43,521 nt of DNA from Streptomyces niveus. GTDB lineage: Bacteria > Actinomycetota > Actinomycetes > Streptomycetales > Streptomycetaceae. The stretch is taken from NCBI RefSeq assembly GCF_001723055.1, contig NZ_MDCR01000195.1, forward strand, positions 1 through 43,521, in the 5' to 3' direction. Shown piece after piece: positions 16,566-25,684 of the stretch (the stretch's first letter is position 1; the number at the start of each line of letters is the position of its first letter). Below the pieces are notes generated by a model. That model saw only the letters and a program-made list of their open reading frames with translations. It was not told the origin of the DNA and did no database searches. The translations under genes and the position numbers were made by a program.

Positions 16566-17468
16566 ATGGACGCACTGGAGTCCCTTCTCGATCTGCTCGA
16601 CCTGGAGCGGATCGAGGAGGACATCTTCCGCGGTCTCAGCCGCCCGACGGCCGTCCCGCGCGTCTACGGCGGCCAGGTCGCCGCGCAGGCGTTGGTGGCC
16701 GCCGGCCGTACCGTCCCCGCCGACCGCTCCGCCCACTCCCTGCACGCGTACTTTCTGCGCGCGGGCGATCCGGGCGCGCCGATCGTCTACACCGTCGACC
16801 GCATCCGCGACGGCCGGTCCTTCACCACCCGCCGGGTCGTGGCCGTCCAGCACGGCCAGCCGATCTTCCACCTGTCCGCGTCCTTCCAGACGTACGAGGA
16901 CGGCCTGGAGCACCAGGCCGCGATGCCGCCCGCGCCGGATCCGGAGTCGCTGCCCACCGCGGCCGAGCTGCTGCCCCGGCACACGGACCGGTTCGTCGAC
17001 CCGTCCGTGGTCGACCGGCTCCTTGAGACGCGCGCCGCGGTGGACCTGCGGTACGTGGACGCCCCGCCGTACGCCACGGCCGGGCAGGTGCGTGAGCCGC
17101 GCTCGCAGGTGTGGTTCCGTACGGCCGGCAAGCTCGCCGACGACCCGCTGCTGCACGTCTGCCTGGCGACGTACGTCTCCGACATGACGCTGCTCGACTC
17201 GGTGCTGCTCGCGCACGGCAGAGGCGGCTGGGCGAGCGGTGACATCGTCGGGGCGAGTCTGGACCACGCCATGTGGTTCCACCGCCCGTTCCGGGCGGAC
17301 GAGTGGCTGCTGTACGACCAGACGTCGCCGTCCGCGTCCGGCGGGCGCGGGCTCGGCCAGGCGCGGATCTACACGCGGGACGGGGATCTGGCGATCTCGG
17401 TGATCCAGGAGGGCGTCATGCGCGTGCCACGAGGCCGGGGCAGCGGCCCCGGGCCGGGGCGCGACTGA
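16566..17468 (+). CDS. tesB: Acyl-CoA thioesterase II
   Basis: A 300-residue double-hotdog thioesterase that hydrolyses acyl-CoA to free acid and CoA. Family features are the N-terminal VPRVYGGQVAAQALVAA, FLRAGDPGAPIVY, RDGRSFTTRRV, and the C-terminal half with SLDHAMWFHRPFRADEWLLYD and the GRGLGQARIY active-site segment. The length is normal. The ATG at 16566 is chosen because the strong TesB N-terminus begins there; the open frame upstream is antisense or shadow sequence inside the dehydrogenase gene. It probably forms an operon with the dehydrogenase, draining or recycling CoA esters. Confidence 0.93.
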   Translation: MDALESLLDLLDLERIEEDIFRGLSRPTAVPRVYGGQVAAQALVAAGRTVPADRSAHSLHAYFLRAGDPGAPIVYTVDRIRDGRSFTTRRVVAVQHGQPIFHLSASFQTYEDGLEHQAAMPPAPDPESLPTAAELLPRHTDRFVDPSVVDRLLETRAAVDLRYVDAPPYATAGQVREPRSQVWFRTAGKLADDPLLHVCLATYVSDMTLLDSVLLAHGRGGWASGDIVGASLDHAMWFHRPFRADEWLLYDQTSPSASGGRGLGQARIYTRDGDLAISVIQEGVMRVPRGRGSGPGPGRD

Positions 17469-17480
17469 GCCCGGCCGCTG
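17441..17480 (+). terminator. Weak hairpin at the tesB 3' end
   Basis: CAGCGGCC (17441-17448) pairs with GGCCGCTG (17473-17480), and an inner GGG/CCC pairing shortens the 24-base loop. It spans the tesB stop codon and is followed by TTC. The long loop makes this a weak call. Confidence 0.3.
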
Positions 17481-17533
17481 TTCATGTCCTCAGCGCCGGG
17501 CCCGCTGTGGTGCCGTGGTGCCGCTCGTTCGTA

Positions 17534-17585
17534 CTCAGGCGGTGTTCGCGCTCAGACGGTGTTCCGTGCTCAGACGGTGTTCGTG
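17534..17585. repeat. Triplicated 17-18-bp unit at the phosphatase gene 3' end
   Basis: Three tandem copies of CTCAGACGGTGTTC plus 3-4 bases lie at 17534-17550, 17551-17568 and 17569-17585. The outermost copy has one G/A change. On the minus strand the first copy read encodes the C-terminal residues NTV and the stop codon; the other two repeat this tail and stop beyond the gene end. Confidence 0.85.
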
Positions 17586-18358
17586 AGGCCGGCCTCGTGC
17601 AGCAGGTACTCCGTCATCGGGTCGTAGAAACGCGGGTCCGTCACATGGTCGTCCAGCGGGACCGTCACCTGGAGCGTGCCCTCGGCCTCGCCGATGAACA
17701 GGGCCGGGTCGTTGCAGTCCGCGTACCCGATGGAGTCGAGCCCCCGCTGGCCCGCGCAGCCCGCCCAGCCGTGGTCGGCGAGCACCAGGTCCGGCTGCGG
17801 TCTTCCGTCGCGCTCCAGGCCGTCCAGGATGGCCCGCATCGGCTCGGGCGAGTGGGTGTGCCAGAGCGTCGCCCCGCGCTCCAGCATCGCGACGCCCGCG
17901 AACTGGAAGACCATGCCCTCGTCGGCCGTGAGGCCGCCGGGGATCCGGATGATCTCGCAGCCCGCCAGCCGCAGCGCGTCCGCGGTCTGCCGGTGCACGT
18001 CGAGCAGGCCGCCGGGGTGGCCGGTGGCGAACAGCACGCTCTCGCGGCCCGCCGCCGCCTTGCGCAGCCGCGCCGCCATCCGCCCCAGGGCGTCGACGGT
18101 CAGCTCCGGGTCGATGGTGTCCTGGCCGTGCCGGTGTTCCGGATCGTCGTTGACCCCGCACCGCTCGGCCATCACGGCGAGCACGTCCTGCTCGTCGGTC
18201 CAGCGGTCCCCGAGCTCCAGGCCCAGCCAGAAGTGGCGGTCGCCGTTGGCGAGCTTGCGATAGTGGGAGAGGTTGTTGTCCCTGGGTGTGGCCACGTTTC
18301 CGGCGATGCGCGTGCGGACGAGGTGGTCGACGAGAGCTTCGCGGCTGGGTATCGGCAT
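17570..18358 (-). CDS. Phosphatase-type conserved Streptomyces protein
   Basis: A 262-residue soluble protein widely annotated in Streptomyces as a phosphatase. Visible features are RDNNLSHYRKLANGDRHFW near the N-terminus, VLFATGHPGGLLDVHR (about 110-125), ATLWHTHSPEPM, DLVLADHGWAGCAGQ (about 190-205) and a C-terminal VTVPLDDHV. The conserved Asp, His and Gly clusters suggest a metal- or phosphate-binding site, but I cannot name the fold with certainty. It is divergent from the peroxiredoxin gene and stands alone. CACAAT, ending 6 bases before the ATG, could be a -10 box for a leaderless transcript. Confidence 0.82.
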   Translation of the reverse strand: MPIPSREALVDHLVRTRIAGNVATPRDNNLSHYRKLANGDRHFWLGLELGDRWTDEQDVLAVMAERCGVNDDPEHRHGQDTIDPELTVDALGRMAARLRKAAAGRESVLFATGHPGGLLDVHRQTADALRLAGCEIIRIPGGLTADEGMVFQFAGVAMLERGATLWHTHSPEPMRAILDGLERDGRPQPDLVLADHGWAGCAGQRGLDSIGYADCNDPALFIGEAEGTLQVTVPLDDHVTDPRFYDPMTEYLLHEAGLTNTV

Positions 18359-18533
18359 GAGCCCATTGTGCCGTCAGATGTACGCGCGGTGCCGCTCGTC
18401 CCGACGATCGTCCCGGAGGCTGGACCCGGACCGGACCAGGACCGGACCCGGCGGCGCAATCCGCGCCGGCCTCCGTACCGAAGAAGACGCGAACACGCGA
18501 ACACGCGCGCACAGACCGACGAAGGAGCCCCTT

Positions 18534-19031
18534 GTGGCAGCAGCACCCGGTCCCGGCCGTCCCGTCACGAACTTCACCCTGCCCGGCGGGGTGCTCGAAA
18601 AGGTGACCGACGGGGACGACACCTTCGTACGGAGGGAGTACCGCCTCGACGAGCGGCGGGGCCACCCGCTGGTCCTGGCCTTCTACCCCGGTGACGACAC
18701 CAGCGTCTGCACCAAGCAGCTGTGCTCGTACTCCAGCGGCCTGGAGACCTTCACCGAGCTGGGCGCCGAGGTGTGGGGCATCAGCCCGCAGGACGTCGAC
18801 AGCCACGAGGCGTTCGCCCGCAAGTACGGCCTGCGGATCCCGCTGCTCGCCGACACCGACCGGACGGTGGCCCGGGCGTTCGGGATCGCCGCGCCCGGGA
18901 TCGGGCTGCGCCGCGCGGTCTTCCTGATCGCACCGGACGGGACGCTGCACTGGAAGCATGTGGCACTGCTCGGCGCGACCTTCCAGCCGGTGGACACGCT
19001 GGCCAGGGAGCTGGCCGGTCTCAGGGCCTGA
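18534..19031 (+). CDS. Peroxiredoxin of the BCP/PrxQ type
   Basis: A 165-residue thiol peroxidase that reduces hydrogen peroxide and organic hydroperoxides. The peroxidatic cysteine is C59 in PGDDTSVCT and the resolving cysteine C64 is five residues later in KQLCSY, the PrxQ spacing. WGISPQDVDSHEAFARKYGL and the strand IPLLADTD follow the family pattern. It starts at a GTG 6 bases after GAAGGAG. It overlaps the convergent TetR gene by 11 bases at the 3' end and is divergent from the phosphatase-type gene. Confidence 0.93.
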   Translation: MAAAPGPGRPVTNFTLPGGVLEKVTDGDDTFVRREYRLDERRGHPLVLAFYPGDDTSVCTKQLCSYSSGLETFTELGAEVWGISPQDVDSHEAFARKYGLRIPLLADTDRTVARAFGIAAPGIGLRRAVFLIAPDGTLHWKHVALLGATFQPVDTLARELAGLRA

Positions 19032-19662
19032 CAGCCCGGTGGCCCGAGCCGGGGTCGGGATCGGAGTCCGGGTCGCCGAGGGCGGCGAACGCGCCGTGCG
19101 CGAGGCGCCGCAGGAGCGTTTCCGCCACGGCGCGCCGGGGGGTGCCGCGCCCGGTGGGGCTCAGGTGGGGCGTGGAGTTCAGCAGGCCGAAGACGGCGTG
19201 CACGGCGCCGCGCGCGACCGGCTCGGGCAGGTCTTGGTGGATCTCCCGTACGACGGCGACCCACAGCTCCACGTACTGCCGCTGAAGCTGCCGTACGAGC
19301 TTGCGGTCGCTGTCCCTGAGGCGGTCCAGTTCGCGGTCGTGCAGCGTGATCAGCGGGCGGTCGTCCAGGGCGAAGTCGATATGGCCGTCGATCAGCGAGG
19401 CGAGCACGGCCGCCGGGTCGCCGGTCGAGGCCGCCACGCGCTCCCTGCCGCCGTCCAGCAGCCGGCCGCTGATGCCGACGAGCAGTTCGGCGAGCATGGC
19501 GTCCTTGCCCGCGAAATGGCGGTACAGGCCCGGCCCGCTGATGCCGACGGCCGCCCCTATCTCATCGACGCCCACCCCGTGGAAACCGCGCTCGGCGAAG
19601 AGCCTGGCGGCCTCGTTGAGGATCTGCTCGCGGCGCGTCGGTGCCGCGGTCCTGGTGCTCAT
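19021..19662 (-). CDS. TetR-family regulator of the leucine/acyl-CoA degradation cluster
   Basis: A 213-residue repressor. The N-terminal helix-turn-helix is clear (ILNEAARLFAERGFHGVGV, then IGAAVGISGPGLYRHF) and an all-helical ligand domain follows; the tail is Asp/Pro-rich. It is divergent from the carboxylase-HMG-CoA lyase-dehydrogenase operon, with an 88-base gap carrying two matching palindromes. The likely ligand is an acyl-CoA of the leucine pathway; that is inference from position. The 3' end overlaps the peroxiredoxin gene by 11 bases. Confidence 0.92.
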   Translation of the reverse strand: MSTRTAAPTRREQILNEAARLFAERGFHGVGVDEIGAAVGISGPGLYRHFAGKDAMLAELLVGISGRLLDGGRERVAASTGDPAAVLASLIDGHIDFALDDRPLITLHDRELDRLRDSDRKLVRQLQRQYVELWVAVVREIHQDLPEPVARGAVHAVFGLLNSTPHLSPTGRGTPRRAVAETLLRRLAHGAFAALGDPDSDPDPGSGHRAVRP

Positions 19663-19684
19663 GGAAATCCATTCTAGACAGGAC

Positions 19685-19702
19685 GGTTAGCGGTCGTTAA
19701 CC
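19685..19702. promoter_or_regulatory. TetR operator candidate 1
   Basis: GGTTAGCG-GT-CGTTAACC is an 8-2-8 inverted repeat with one mismatch between arms. It lies 22 bases upstream of the tetR start in the divergent promoter region. Confidence 0.62.
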
Positions 19703-19713
19703 TGGGAGCGCTA

Positions 19714-19731
19714 CGTTAACGCTTATTAACC
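19714..19731. promoter_or_regulatory. TetR operator candidate 2
   Basis: CGTTAACG-CT-TATTAACC has the same 8-2-8 geometry and sequence family as the first palindrome, 29 bases further on. It lies 19 bases upstream of the carboxylase beta-subunit start, so binding would block the operon promoter or early transcription. Confidence 0.6.
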
Positions 19732-19750
19732 GAGCGAGGGAGCTCGACCG

Positions 19751-21382
19751 ATGCAGCAGGCACCCGTGCTGGCGAGCGCCGCGGACCCGGCGTCGGAGGC
19801 CTGGCGCGCCAACGAGGCGGGGCATCAGGAGCTCTCCGACGCGCTGCGCGCCCGGCTCGCCGCCGCCCGGCTCGGCGGCGGCGAGAAGTCCCGTGCCCGC
19901 CATGTGGCGCGCGGCAAGCTGCTGCCCCGCGACCGGGTGGACACCCTGCTGGACCCGGGCTCGCCCTTCCTCGAGCTCGCCCCGCTGGCGGCCGAGGACA
20001 TGTACGGCGGGCAGGCGCCGGCCGCCGGCGTGATCGCCGGGATCGGCCGGGTCGGCGGCCGTGAGGTGGTCGTGGTCGCCAATGACGCCACGGTCAAGGG
20101 CGGGACGTACTACCCGATGACGGTGAAGAAGCATCTGCGCGCCCAGGAGGTCGCGCTGGAGAACAGACTGCCGTGCGTCTATCTCGTGGACTCGGGCGGC
20201 GCCTTCCTGCCGATGCAGGACGAGGTCTTCCCCGACCGTGACCACTTCGGCCGGATCTTCTACAACCAGGCGCGGATGTCCGGCGCCGGCATCCCGCAGA
20301 TCGCGGCCGTCCTCGGCTCCTGCACGGCGGGCGGCGCGTACGTGCCCGCGATGAGCGACGAGGCGGTGATCGTCCGCGGGCAGGGCACGATCTTCCTGGG
20401 CGGCCCGCCGCTGGTGAAGGCGGCGACCGGCGAGGTCGTCACCGCCGAGGAGCTGGGCGGCGGCGAGGTCCATTCCCGTACGTCGGGGGTCACCGACCAT
20501 CTCGCCGAGGACGACGCGCACGCGCTGCGGATCGTCCGCACGATCGTCTCGACGCTCCCCGAGCGCGGCCCGCTGCCCTGGCGGGTCGAGCCGGCGGAGG
20601 AGCCGAAGGTCGACCCCATGGGGCTGTACGGGGCGGTGCCGGTCGACTCGCGCACGCCGTACGACGTGCGGGAGGTCATCGCGCGGCTCGTGGACGGCTC
20701 GCGGTTCGCGGAGTTCAAGTCCGAGTTCGGTACGACGCTGGTCACCGGCTTCGCGCGGATCCACGGCCACCCGGTGGGGATCGTCGCCAACAACGGCATC
20801 CTGTTCTCCGAATCCGCCCAGAAGGGCGCGCACTTCATCGAGCTGTGCGACCAGCGCGGCATCCCGCTGCTCTTCCTCCAGAACATCTCGGGGTTCATGG
20901 TCGGCAAGGCGTACGAGGCGGGCGGGATCGCCAAGCACGGCGCGAAGATGGTGACGGCCGTGGCGTGCGCGCGCGTGCCGAAGCTCACCGTCGTGGTCGG
21001 CGGTTCGTACGGCGCGGGGAACTACTCGATGTGCGGCCGGGCCTACTCCCCCCGCTTCCTGTGGATGTGGCCCAACGCCAAGATCTCGGTGATGGGCGGC
21101 GAGCAGGCCGCCTCGGTCCTGGCGACGGTCAAGCGTGACCAGATCGAGGGGCGCGGCGAGCAGTGGCCGGCCGAGGAGGAAGAGGCGTTCAAGGACCCGG
21201 TGCGCGCGCAGTACGAGTCGCAGGGCAACGCCTACTACGCGACGGCGCGGCTCTGGGACGACGGCGTGATCGATCCGCTGGAGACCCGTCAGGTGGTCGG
21301 TCTGGCGCTGACGGCCTGCGCGAACGCACCGCTTCCCCAGAAGGACAGCACCGCCCCCGGCTTCGGCGTCTTCCGGATGTGA
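19751..21382 (+). CDS. Acyl-CoA carboxylase carboxyltransferase (beta) subunit, methylcrotonyl-CoA type
   Basis: A 543-residue carboxyltransferase that moves CO2 from biotin to an acyl-CoA. Family features include the N-terminal [25 protein letters not shown], oxyanion and acyl-CoA loops in [29 protein letters not shown], and the C-terminal [18 protein letters not shown] and [13 protein letters not shown]. The combination of [13 protein letters not shown] and a [15 protein letters not shown]-half is typical of methylcrotonyl-CoA carboxylase. It is first in a four-gene operon ending with HMG-CoA lyase and a dehydrogenase, consistent with leucine degradation (LiuB/MccB role). Confidence 0.93.
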   Translation: MQQAPVLASAADPASEAWRANEAGHQELSDALRARLAAARLGGGEKSRARHVARGKLLPRDRVDTLLDPGSPFLELAPLAAEDMYGGQAPAAGVIAGIGRVGGREVVVVANDATVKGGTYYPMTVKKHLRAQEVALENRLPCVYLVDSGGAFLPMQDEVFPDRDHFGRIFYNQARMSGAGIPQIAAVLGSCTAGGAYVPAMSDEAVIVRGQGTIFLGGPPLVKAATGEVVTAEELGGGEVHSRTSGVTDHLAEDDAHALRIVRTIVSTLPERGPLPWRVEPAEEPKVDPMGLYGAVPVDSRTPYDVREVIARLVDGSRFAEFKSEFGTTLVTGFARIHGHPVGIVANNGILFSESAQKGAHFIELCDQRGIPLLFLQNISGFMVGKAYEAGGIAKHGAKMVTAVACARVPKLTVVVGGSYGAGNYSMCGRAYSPRFLWMWPNAKISVMGGEQAASVLATVKRDQIEGRGEQWPAEEEEAFKDPVRAQYESQGNAYYATARLWDDGVIDPLETRQVVGLALTACANAPLPQKDSTAPGFGVFRM

Positions 21383-21413
21383 GTGACAGATGACCACCCT
21401 GCACAGGAACAGC

Positions 21414-23396
21414 ATGTTCGACACCGTCCTCGTCGCGAACCGCGGCGAGATCGCGGTCCGCGTCATCCGTACGCTGCGCGCGCTCGGCATCCGTTCGGTC
21501 GCGGTCTTCAGCGACGCCGACGCGGACGCCCGGCATGTACGGGAGGCGGACACCGCCGTCCGGATCGGCCCCGCGTCCGCCTCCGAGAGCTATCTGGTCG
21601 GTGAGCGGCTGCTGGAGGCGGCGGCGCGTACGGGCGCGCAGGCGGTCCACCCGGGCTACGGCTTCCTCGCGGAGAACGCGGCGTTCGCGCGGGCGTGCGC
21701 CGACGCCGGGCTGGTCTTCATCGGGCCCAGCGCGTCCGCCATCTCACTGATGGGAGACAAGATCCGCGCCAAGGAGACCGTGGCGACGGCCGGTGTGCCG
21801 GTGGTGCCGGGCTCCTCGGGCAGCGGACTGACCGACGACCAACTGGCCGACGCGGCACGGGAGATCGGCATGCCGGTGCTGCTGAAGCCGTCGGCGGGCG
21901 GCGGCGGCAAGGGCATGCGGCTCACCCGCCTGGAGTCGGCCCTGCGCGACGAGATCGCGGCGGCCCGGCGCGAGGCCCGCGCGTCCTTCGGCGACGACAC
22001 GCTTCTCGTGGAGCGGTGGATCGACCGGCCGCGCCACATCGAGATCCAGGTGCTGGCCGACGGGCACGGCAATGTGGTCCATCTCGGCGAGCGCGAGTGC
22101 TCGTTGCAGCGCCGCCACCAGAAGATCATCGAGGAGGCGCCGTCCGTCCTGCTGGACGACAAGACGCGCGCGGCGATGGGTGAGGCCGCCGTGCAGGCGG
22201 CGCGCTCCTGCGGCTACGAGGGCGCGGGGACGGTCGAGTTCATCGTCCCGGGCGACGACCCGGAGTCGTACTTCTTCATGGAGATGAACACCCGCCTCCA
22301 GGTGGAGCATCCCGTCACCGAGCTGGTCACCGGCCTGGATCTGGTCGAGTGGCAGCTGCGCGTCGCCGCCGGTGAGCGGCTGACGTTCACCCAGGACGAC
22401 ATCACCCTCACCGGGCACGCGATCGAGGCCCGGATCTGCGCGGAGGACCCCGCGCGCGGCTTCCTGCCCTCGGGCGGCCGGGTGCTGTCGCTGCGCGAGC
22501 CGGCGGGCGACGGTGTCCGTACGGACTCGGGCCTGAGTGAGGGCACCGAGGTCGGCAGCCTGTACGACCCGATGCTGTCGAAGGTGATCGTGCACGGCCC
22601 GGACCGCGCGACGGCGCTGCGCCGGCTGCGGGCGGCTCTGGCGGAGACGGTGACGCTGGGCGTCCCGACGAACGCCGGCTTCCTACGGAGGCTGCTCGCC
22701 CACCCGGCCGTGGTGGCGGGCGATCTGGACACGGGCCTGGTGGAGAGGGACGCGCAGTCGCTGGTGCCGGCGGAGGTGCCGCCGGAGGTGTACGAAGCGG
22801 CGGCGGCGGTACGGGAGTCGGCCCTGGCCCCCGCTCCCGCCCCGGCCACCGGCTGGACCGACCCGTTCTCCGTACCGAGCGGCTGGCGGATGGGCGCCGC
22901 GCCCGTCCCCGTCACCCACCATCTGCGAGTAACGGGACATGAACCCGTCACTCACCGACTGCTCACCGCCGGCCCGTCGGCGCATGTGGAGCCCGGCCGG
23001 GTGACCGTCACCGTCGACGGGGTGACGCACACCTTCCACCGCGCGGACGACTGGCTCGGCAGGGACGGCGACAGCTGGCACGTACAGGACCACGATCCGG
23101 TCGAGGCGGCGCTGCTCGGCGCCGCCGGCGCGGGCGGCCTGGACGCGCTCACGGCCCCGATGCCCGGCACGGTCACGGTGGTCAAGGTGGCGGTCGGGGA
23201 CGAAGTGGTCGCGGGCCAGGGCCTGTTGGTGGTCGAGGCGATGAAGATGGAGCACGTGGTCTCCGCCCCGCACGACGGCACCGTCACGGAGCTGGACGTC
23301 ACACCGGGCTCCACCGTCGCCATGGACCAGGTGCTGGCCGTCGTCGCCCCGGCCGCCTCCGTCGAGGCTCCCGCGTCTTCCGAGGAGGAGAGATGA
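21414..23396 (+). CDS. Biotin carboxylase/biotin carrier (alpha) subunit, methylcrotonyl-CoA type
   Basis: A 660-residue subunit that carboxylates its own biotin using ATP and bicarbonate. The order is a biotin carboxylase N-domain ([13 protein letters not shown]), the ATP-grasp region with [11 protein letters not shown] and [14 protein letters not shown], the C-domain, a variable middle region, and a C-terminal biotinyl domain with VEAMKMEH; the biotinylated lysine is K611. The ATG at 21414 follows AGGAA and starts the conserved N-terminus; an ATG at 21390 would add 8 residues. It overlaps the HMG-CoA lyase gene by 4 bases. It partners the beta subunit just upstream. Confidence 0.93.
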   Translation: MFDTVLVANRGEIAVRVIRTLRALGIRSVAVFSDADADARHVREADTAVRIGPASASESYLVGERLLEAAARTGAQAVHPGYGFLAENAAFARACADAGLVFIGPSASAISLMGDKIRAKETVATAGVPVVPGSSGSGLTDDQLADAAREIGMPVLLKPSAGGGGKGMRLTRLESALRDEIAAARREARASFGDDTLLVERWIDRPRHIEIQVLADGHGNVVHLGERECSLQRRHQKIIEEAPSVLLDDKTRAAMGEAAVQAARSCGYEGAGTVEFIVPGDDPESYFFMEMNTRLQVEHPVTELVTGLDLVEWQLRVAAGERLTFTQDDITLTGHAIEARICAEDPARGFLPSGGRVLSLREPAGDGVRTDSGLSEGTEVGSLYDPMLSKVIVHGPDRATALRRLRAALAETVTLGVPTNAGFLRRLLAHPAVVAGDLDTGLVERDAQSLVPAEVPPEVYEAAAAVRESALAPAPAPATGWTDPFSVPSGWRMGAAPVPVTHHLRVTGHEPVTHRLLTAGPSAHVEPGRVTVTVDGVTHTFHRADDWLGRDGDSWHVQDHDPVEAALLGAAGAGGLDALTAPMPGTVTVVKVAVGDEVVAGQGLLVVEAMKMEHVVSAPHDGTVTELDVTPGSTVAMDQVLAVVAPAASVEAPASSEEER

Positions 23397-24328
23397 CGCT
23401 CCCGATGACCGTCATGGACGAGGGTCTGCCGACCCGGATCCGGATCCACGAGGTGGGCGCGCGCGACGGCCTCCAGAACGAGGCGACGATCGTCCCGACC
23501 GAGATCAAGGCGGAGTTCATCCACCGCCTCGCCGCCGCCGGGCTCACCACCATCGAGGCGACCAGCTTCGTCCACCCCAAGTGGGTGCCCCAACTGGCCG
23601 ACGCCGAGCGGCTGTTCCCGATGGTGCGCGACCTGGAGAGCGTACGGCTGCCCGTCCTTGTACCGAACGACCGCGGTCTCGACCGGGCGCTGGCCCTCGG
23701 CGTCCGTCAGGTGGCCGTCTTCGCCAGCGCGACCGAGTCCTTCGCCAAGGCCAATCTCAACCGGTCGCTGGACGAGTCGTTGGCCATGTTCGAACCGGTC
23801 GTCGAGCGCGCCCGCGCGGAGCGGCTCCATGTCCGCGGCTATCTGTCGATGTGCTTCGGCGACCCGTGGGAGGGACCCGTCCCCGTCGACCAGGTCGCCC
23901 GGATCGTACGGAGACTGGTCGACATGGGCTGCGACGAGGTGAGCCTCGGCGACACGATCGGCGTGGCGACCCCCGGCCATGTGCAGAGCCTGCTCGCCAC
24001 CCTCATCGAGGAAGGCGTGCACGTCTCGAAGGTCGGCGTGCACTTCCACGACACGTACGGCCAGGCGCTCGCCAACACCCTCGCGGCGCTCCAGCTCGGA
24101 GTGACGACCGTCGACGCGTCCGCAGGCGGTCTGGGCGGCTGTCCGTTCGCGAAGAGCGCCACGGGGAATCTCGCCACCGAAGACCTCCTGTGGATGTTGC
24201 AAGGCCTCGGTATCGACACCGGGGTCGATCTCGGCCTTCTGACCGCCACCAGCGTGTGGATGGCCGAACAGTTGGGGCGACCCAGCCCCTCACGTACCGT
24301 CAGCGCCCTCTCCCACAAGGAGCCCTAG
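23393..24328 (+). CDS. Hydroxymethylglutaryl-CoA lyase
   Basis: A 311-residue TIM-barrel enzyme that cleaves HMG-CoA to acetyl-CoA and acetoacetate, the last step of leucine breakdown. The substrate and metal motif [12 protein letters not shown] is near the N-terminus, [12 protein letters not shown] and [15 protein letters not shown] carry barrel metal ligands, and [15 protein letters not shown] contains the conserved active-site cysteine loop. The ATG overlaps the carboxylase stop (ATGA). It is followed 2 bases later by the acyl-CoA dehydrogenase gene, so the operon is tightly coupled. Confidence 0.95.
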   Translation: MTLPMTVMDEGLPTRIRIHEVGARDGLQNEATIVPTEIKAEFIHRLAAAGLTTIEATSFVHPKWVPQLADAERLFPMVRDLESVRLPVLVPNDRGLDRALALGVRQVAVFASATESFAKANLNRSLDESLAMFEPVVERARAERLHVRGYLSMCFGDPWEGPVPVDQVARIVRRLVDMGCDEVSLGDTIGVATPGHVQSLLATLIEEGVHVSKVGVHFHDTYGQALANTLAALQLGVTTVDASAGGLGGCPFAKSATGNLATEDLLWMLQGLGIDTGVDLGLLTATSVWMAEQLGRPSPSRTVSALSHKEP

Positions 24329-24330
24329 CC

Positions 24331-25485
24331 ATGTCCCTGGACCACCGGCTGTCCGCGGAGCACGACGAACTGCGCCGTACCGTCGAGGCGTTCGCGCAGG
24401 ACGTCGTCGCACCCAAGATCGGCGACTTCTACGAGCGGCACGAGTTCCCGTACGAGATCGTGCGCGAGATGGGCCGGATGGGCCTGTTCGGCCTGCCCTT
24501 CCCGGAGGAGTACGGCGGCATGGGCGGTGACTACCTGGCGCTCGGCATCGCCCTGGAGGAGCTGGCGCGCGTCGACTCGTCCGTGGCCATCACCCTGGAG
24601 GCCGGGGTCTCGCTCGGCGCGATGCCGCTGTATCTCTTCGGCACGGAGGAGCAGAAGCGTGAGTGGCTGCCGCGCCTGTGCTCGGGCGAGATCCTGGGCG
24701 CCTTCGGCCTGACCGAGCCGGACGCCGGTTCGGACGCGGGCGGTACGCGCACGACGGCCGTACGGGACGGCGACGAGTGGGTCGTCAACGGCTCGAAGTG
24801 CTTCATCACCAACTCGGGCACGGACATCACCGGCCTGGTCACGGTCACGGCGGTCACCGGCCGCAAGGAGGACGGGCGCCCGGAGATCTCCTCGATCCTC
24901 GTCCCGTCCGGCACCCCCGGCTTCACGGTCGCGGCCCCGTACTCGAAGGTCGGCTGGAACGCGTCGGACACCCGCGAGCTGTCCTTCTCCGACGTCCGCG
25001 TGCCGCTGGCGAACCTGGTCGGTACGGAGGGCCGGGGGTACGCCCAGTTCCTGCGCATCCTGGACGAGGGCCGTATCGCGATCTCCGCGCTGGCGACGGG
25101 TCTCGCGCAGGGCTGTGTGGACGAGTCGGTGAAGTACGCCAAGGAGCGCCACGCCTTCGGCCGGCCGATCGGCGCGAACCAGGCCATCCAGTTCAAGATC
25201 GCCGACATGGAGATGCGGGCCCACACGGCGCGCCTGGGCTGGCGCGACGCGGCGTCCCGTCTGGTGCACGGTGAGCCGTTCAAGAAGGAGGCGGCGCTGG
25301 CGAAGCTGTACTCCTCCACGGTCGCGGTGGACAACGCCCGCGAGGCCACCCAGATCCACGGCGGCTACGGCTTCATGAACGAGTATCCGGTGGCCCGGAT
25401 GTGGCGCGACTCCAAGATCCTGGAGATCGGCGAGGGCACGAGCGAGGTCCAGCGGATGCTGATCGCGAGGGAGCTGGGTCTCTGA
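24331..25485 (+). CDS. acdH: Branched/short-chain acyl-CoA dehydrogenase
   Basis: A 384-residue FAD acyl-CoA dehydrogenase. FAD and substrate motifs are LTEPDAGSDAGG, SKCFITNSG, RHAFGRPIG and IHGGYGFMNEYP. The catalytic Glu is at the medium/short-chain position in IGEGTSEVQRM, unlike the LCAD-like gene at 15385, so the two are not simple duplicates. It is last in the leucine cluster, where an isovaleryl-CoA dehydrogenase is expected. The S. coelicolor gene at this place, as I recall, is acdH, linked genetically to branched-chain acyl-CoA oxidation. Isovaleryl, isobutyryl and 2-methylbutyryl-CoA are all plausible substrates. Confidence 0.9.
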   Translation: MSLDHRLSAEHDELRRTVEAFAQDVVAPKIGDFYERHEFPYEIVREMGRMGLFGLPFPEEYGGMGGDYLALGIALEELARVDSSVAITLEAGVSLGAMPLYLFGTEEQKREWLPRLCSGEILGAFGLTEPDAGSDAGGTRTTAVRDGDEWVVNGSKCFITNSGTDITGLVTVTAVTGRKEDGRPEISSILVPSGTPGFTVAAPYSKVGWNASDTRELSFSDVRVPLANLVGTEGRGYAQFLRILDEGRIAISALATGLAQGCVDESVKYAKERHAFGRPIGANQAIQFKIADMEMRAHTARLGWRDAASRLVHGEPFKKEAALAKLYSSTVAVDNAREATQIHGGYGFMNEYPVARMWRDSKILEIGEGTSEVQRMLIARELGL

Positions 25486-25613
25486 CGCGCGGGGTTCCGT
25501 CGCGCGGGTGTCGCCGTACGGGTGTCGGGGTCGTCGTACGCCGCCTCATGGGTGAAATCGGCGCGCCGGGGCCCGAGCCGCGATGAGTTCCGGCCGGGTC
25601 CGGAGTCTGTGTT

Positions 25614-25654
25614 GGTGACCGTAAGGGTGACCGTCGTACGACGACGTACGACGG
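25614..25654. promoter_or_regulatory. Candidate operator region upstream of the DUF899 gene
   Basis: Two direct GGTGACCGT copies (25614-25622 and 25626-25634) have a 12-base period. They run into an inverted repeat with perfect 10-bp arms, CCGTCGTACG (25631-25640) and CGTACGACGG (25645-25654), around a 4-base spacer. The region ends 30 bases before the DUF899 start. The regulator is unknown. Confidence 0.45.
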
Positions 25655-25684
25655 GCCCCGGCACGAGACCCCACGGAGCACACG

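Noticed and set aside
18425..18515. Short GGACCGG and GCGAACAC repeats as a CRISPR-like array
   Set aside because: The units are under 10 bases, irregular, without spacers of constant length, and no cas genes are present; this is simple GC-rich repetition. No CRISPR array is seen in the window.
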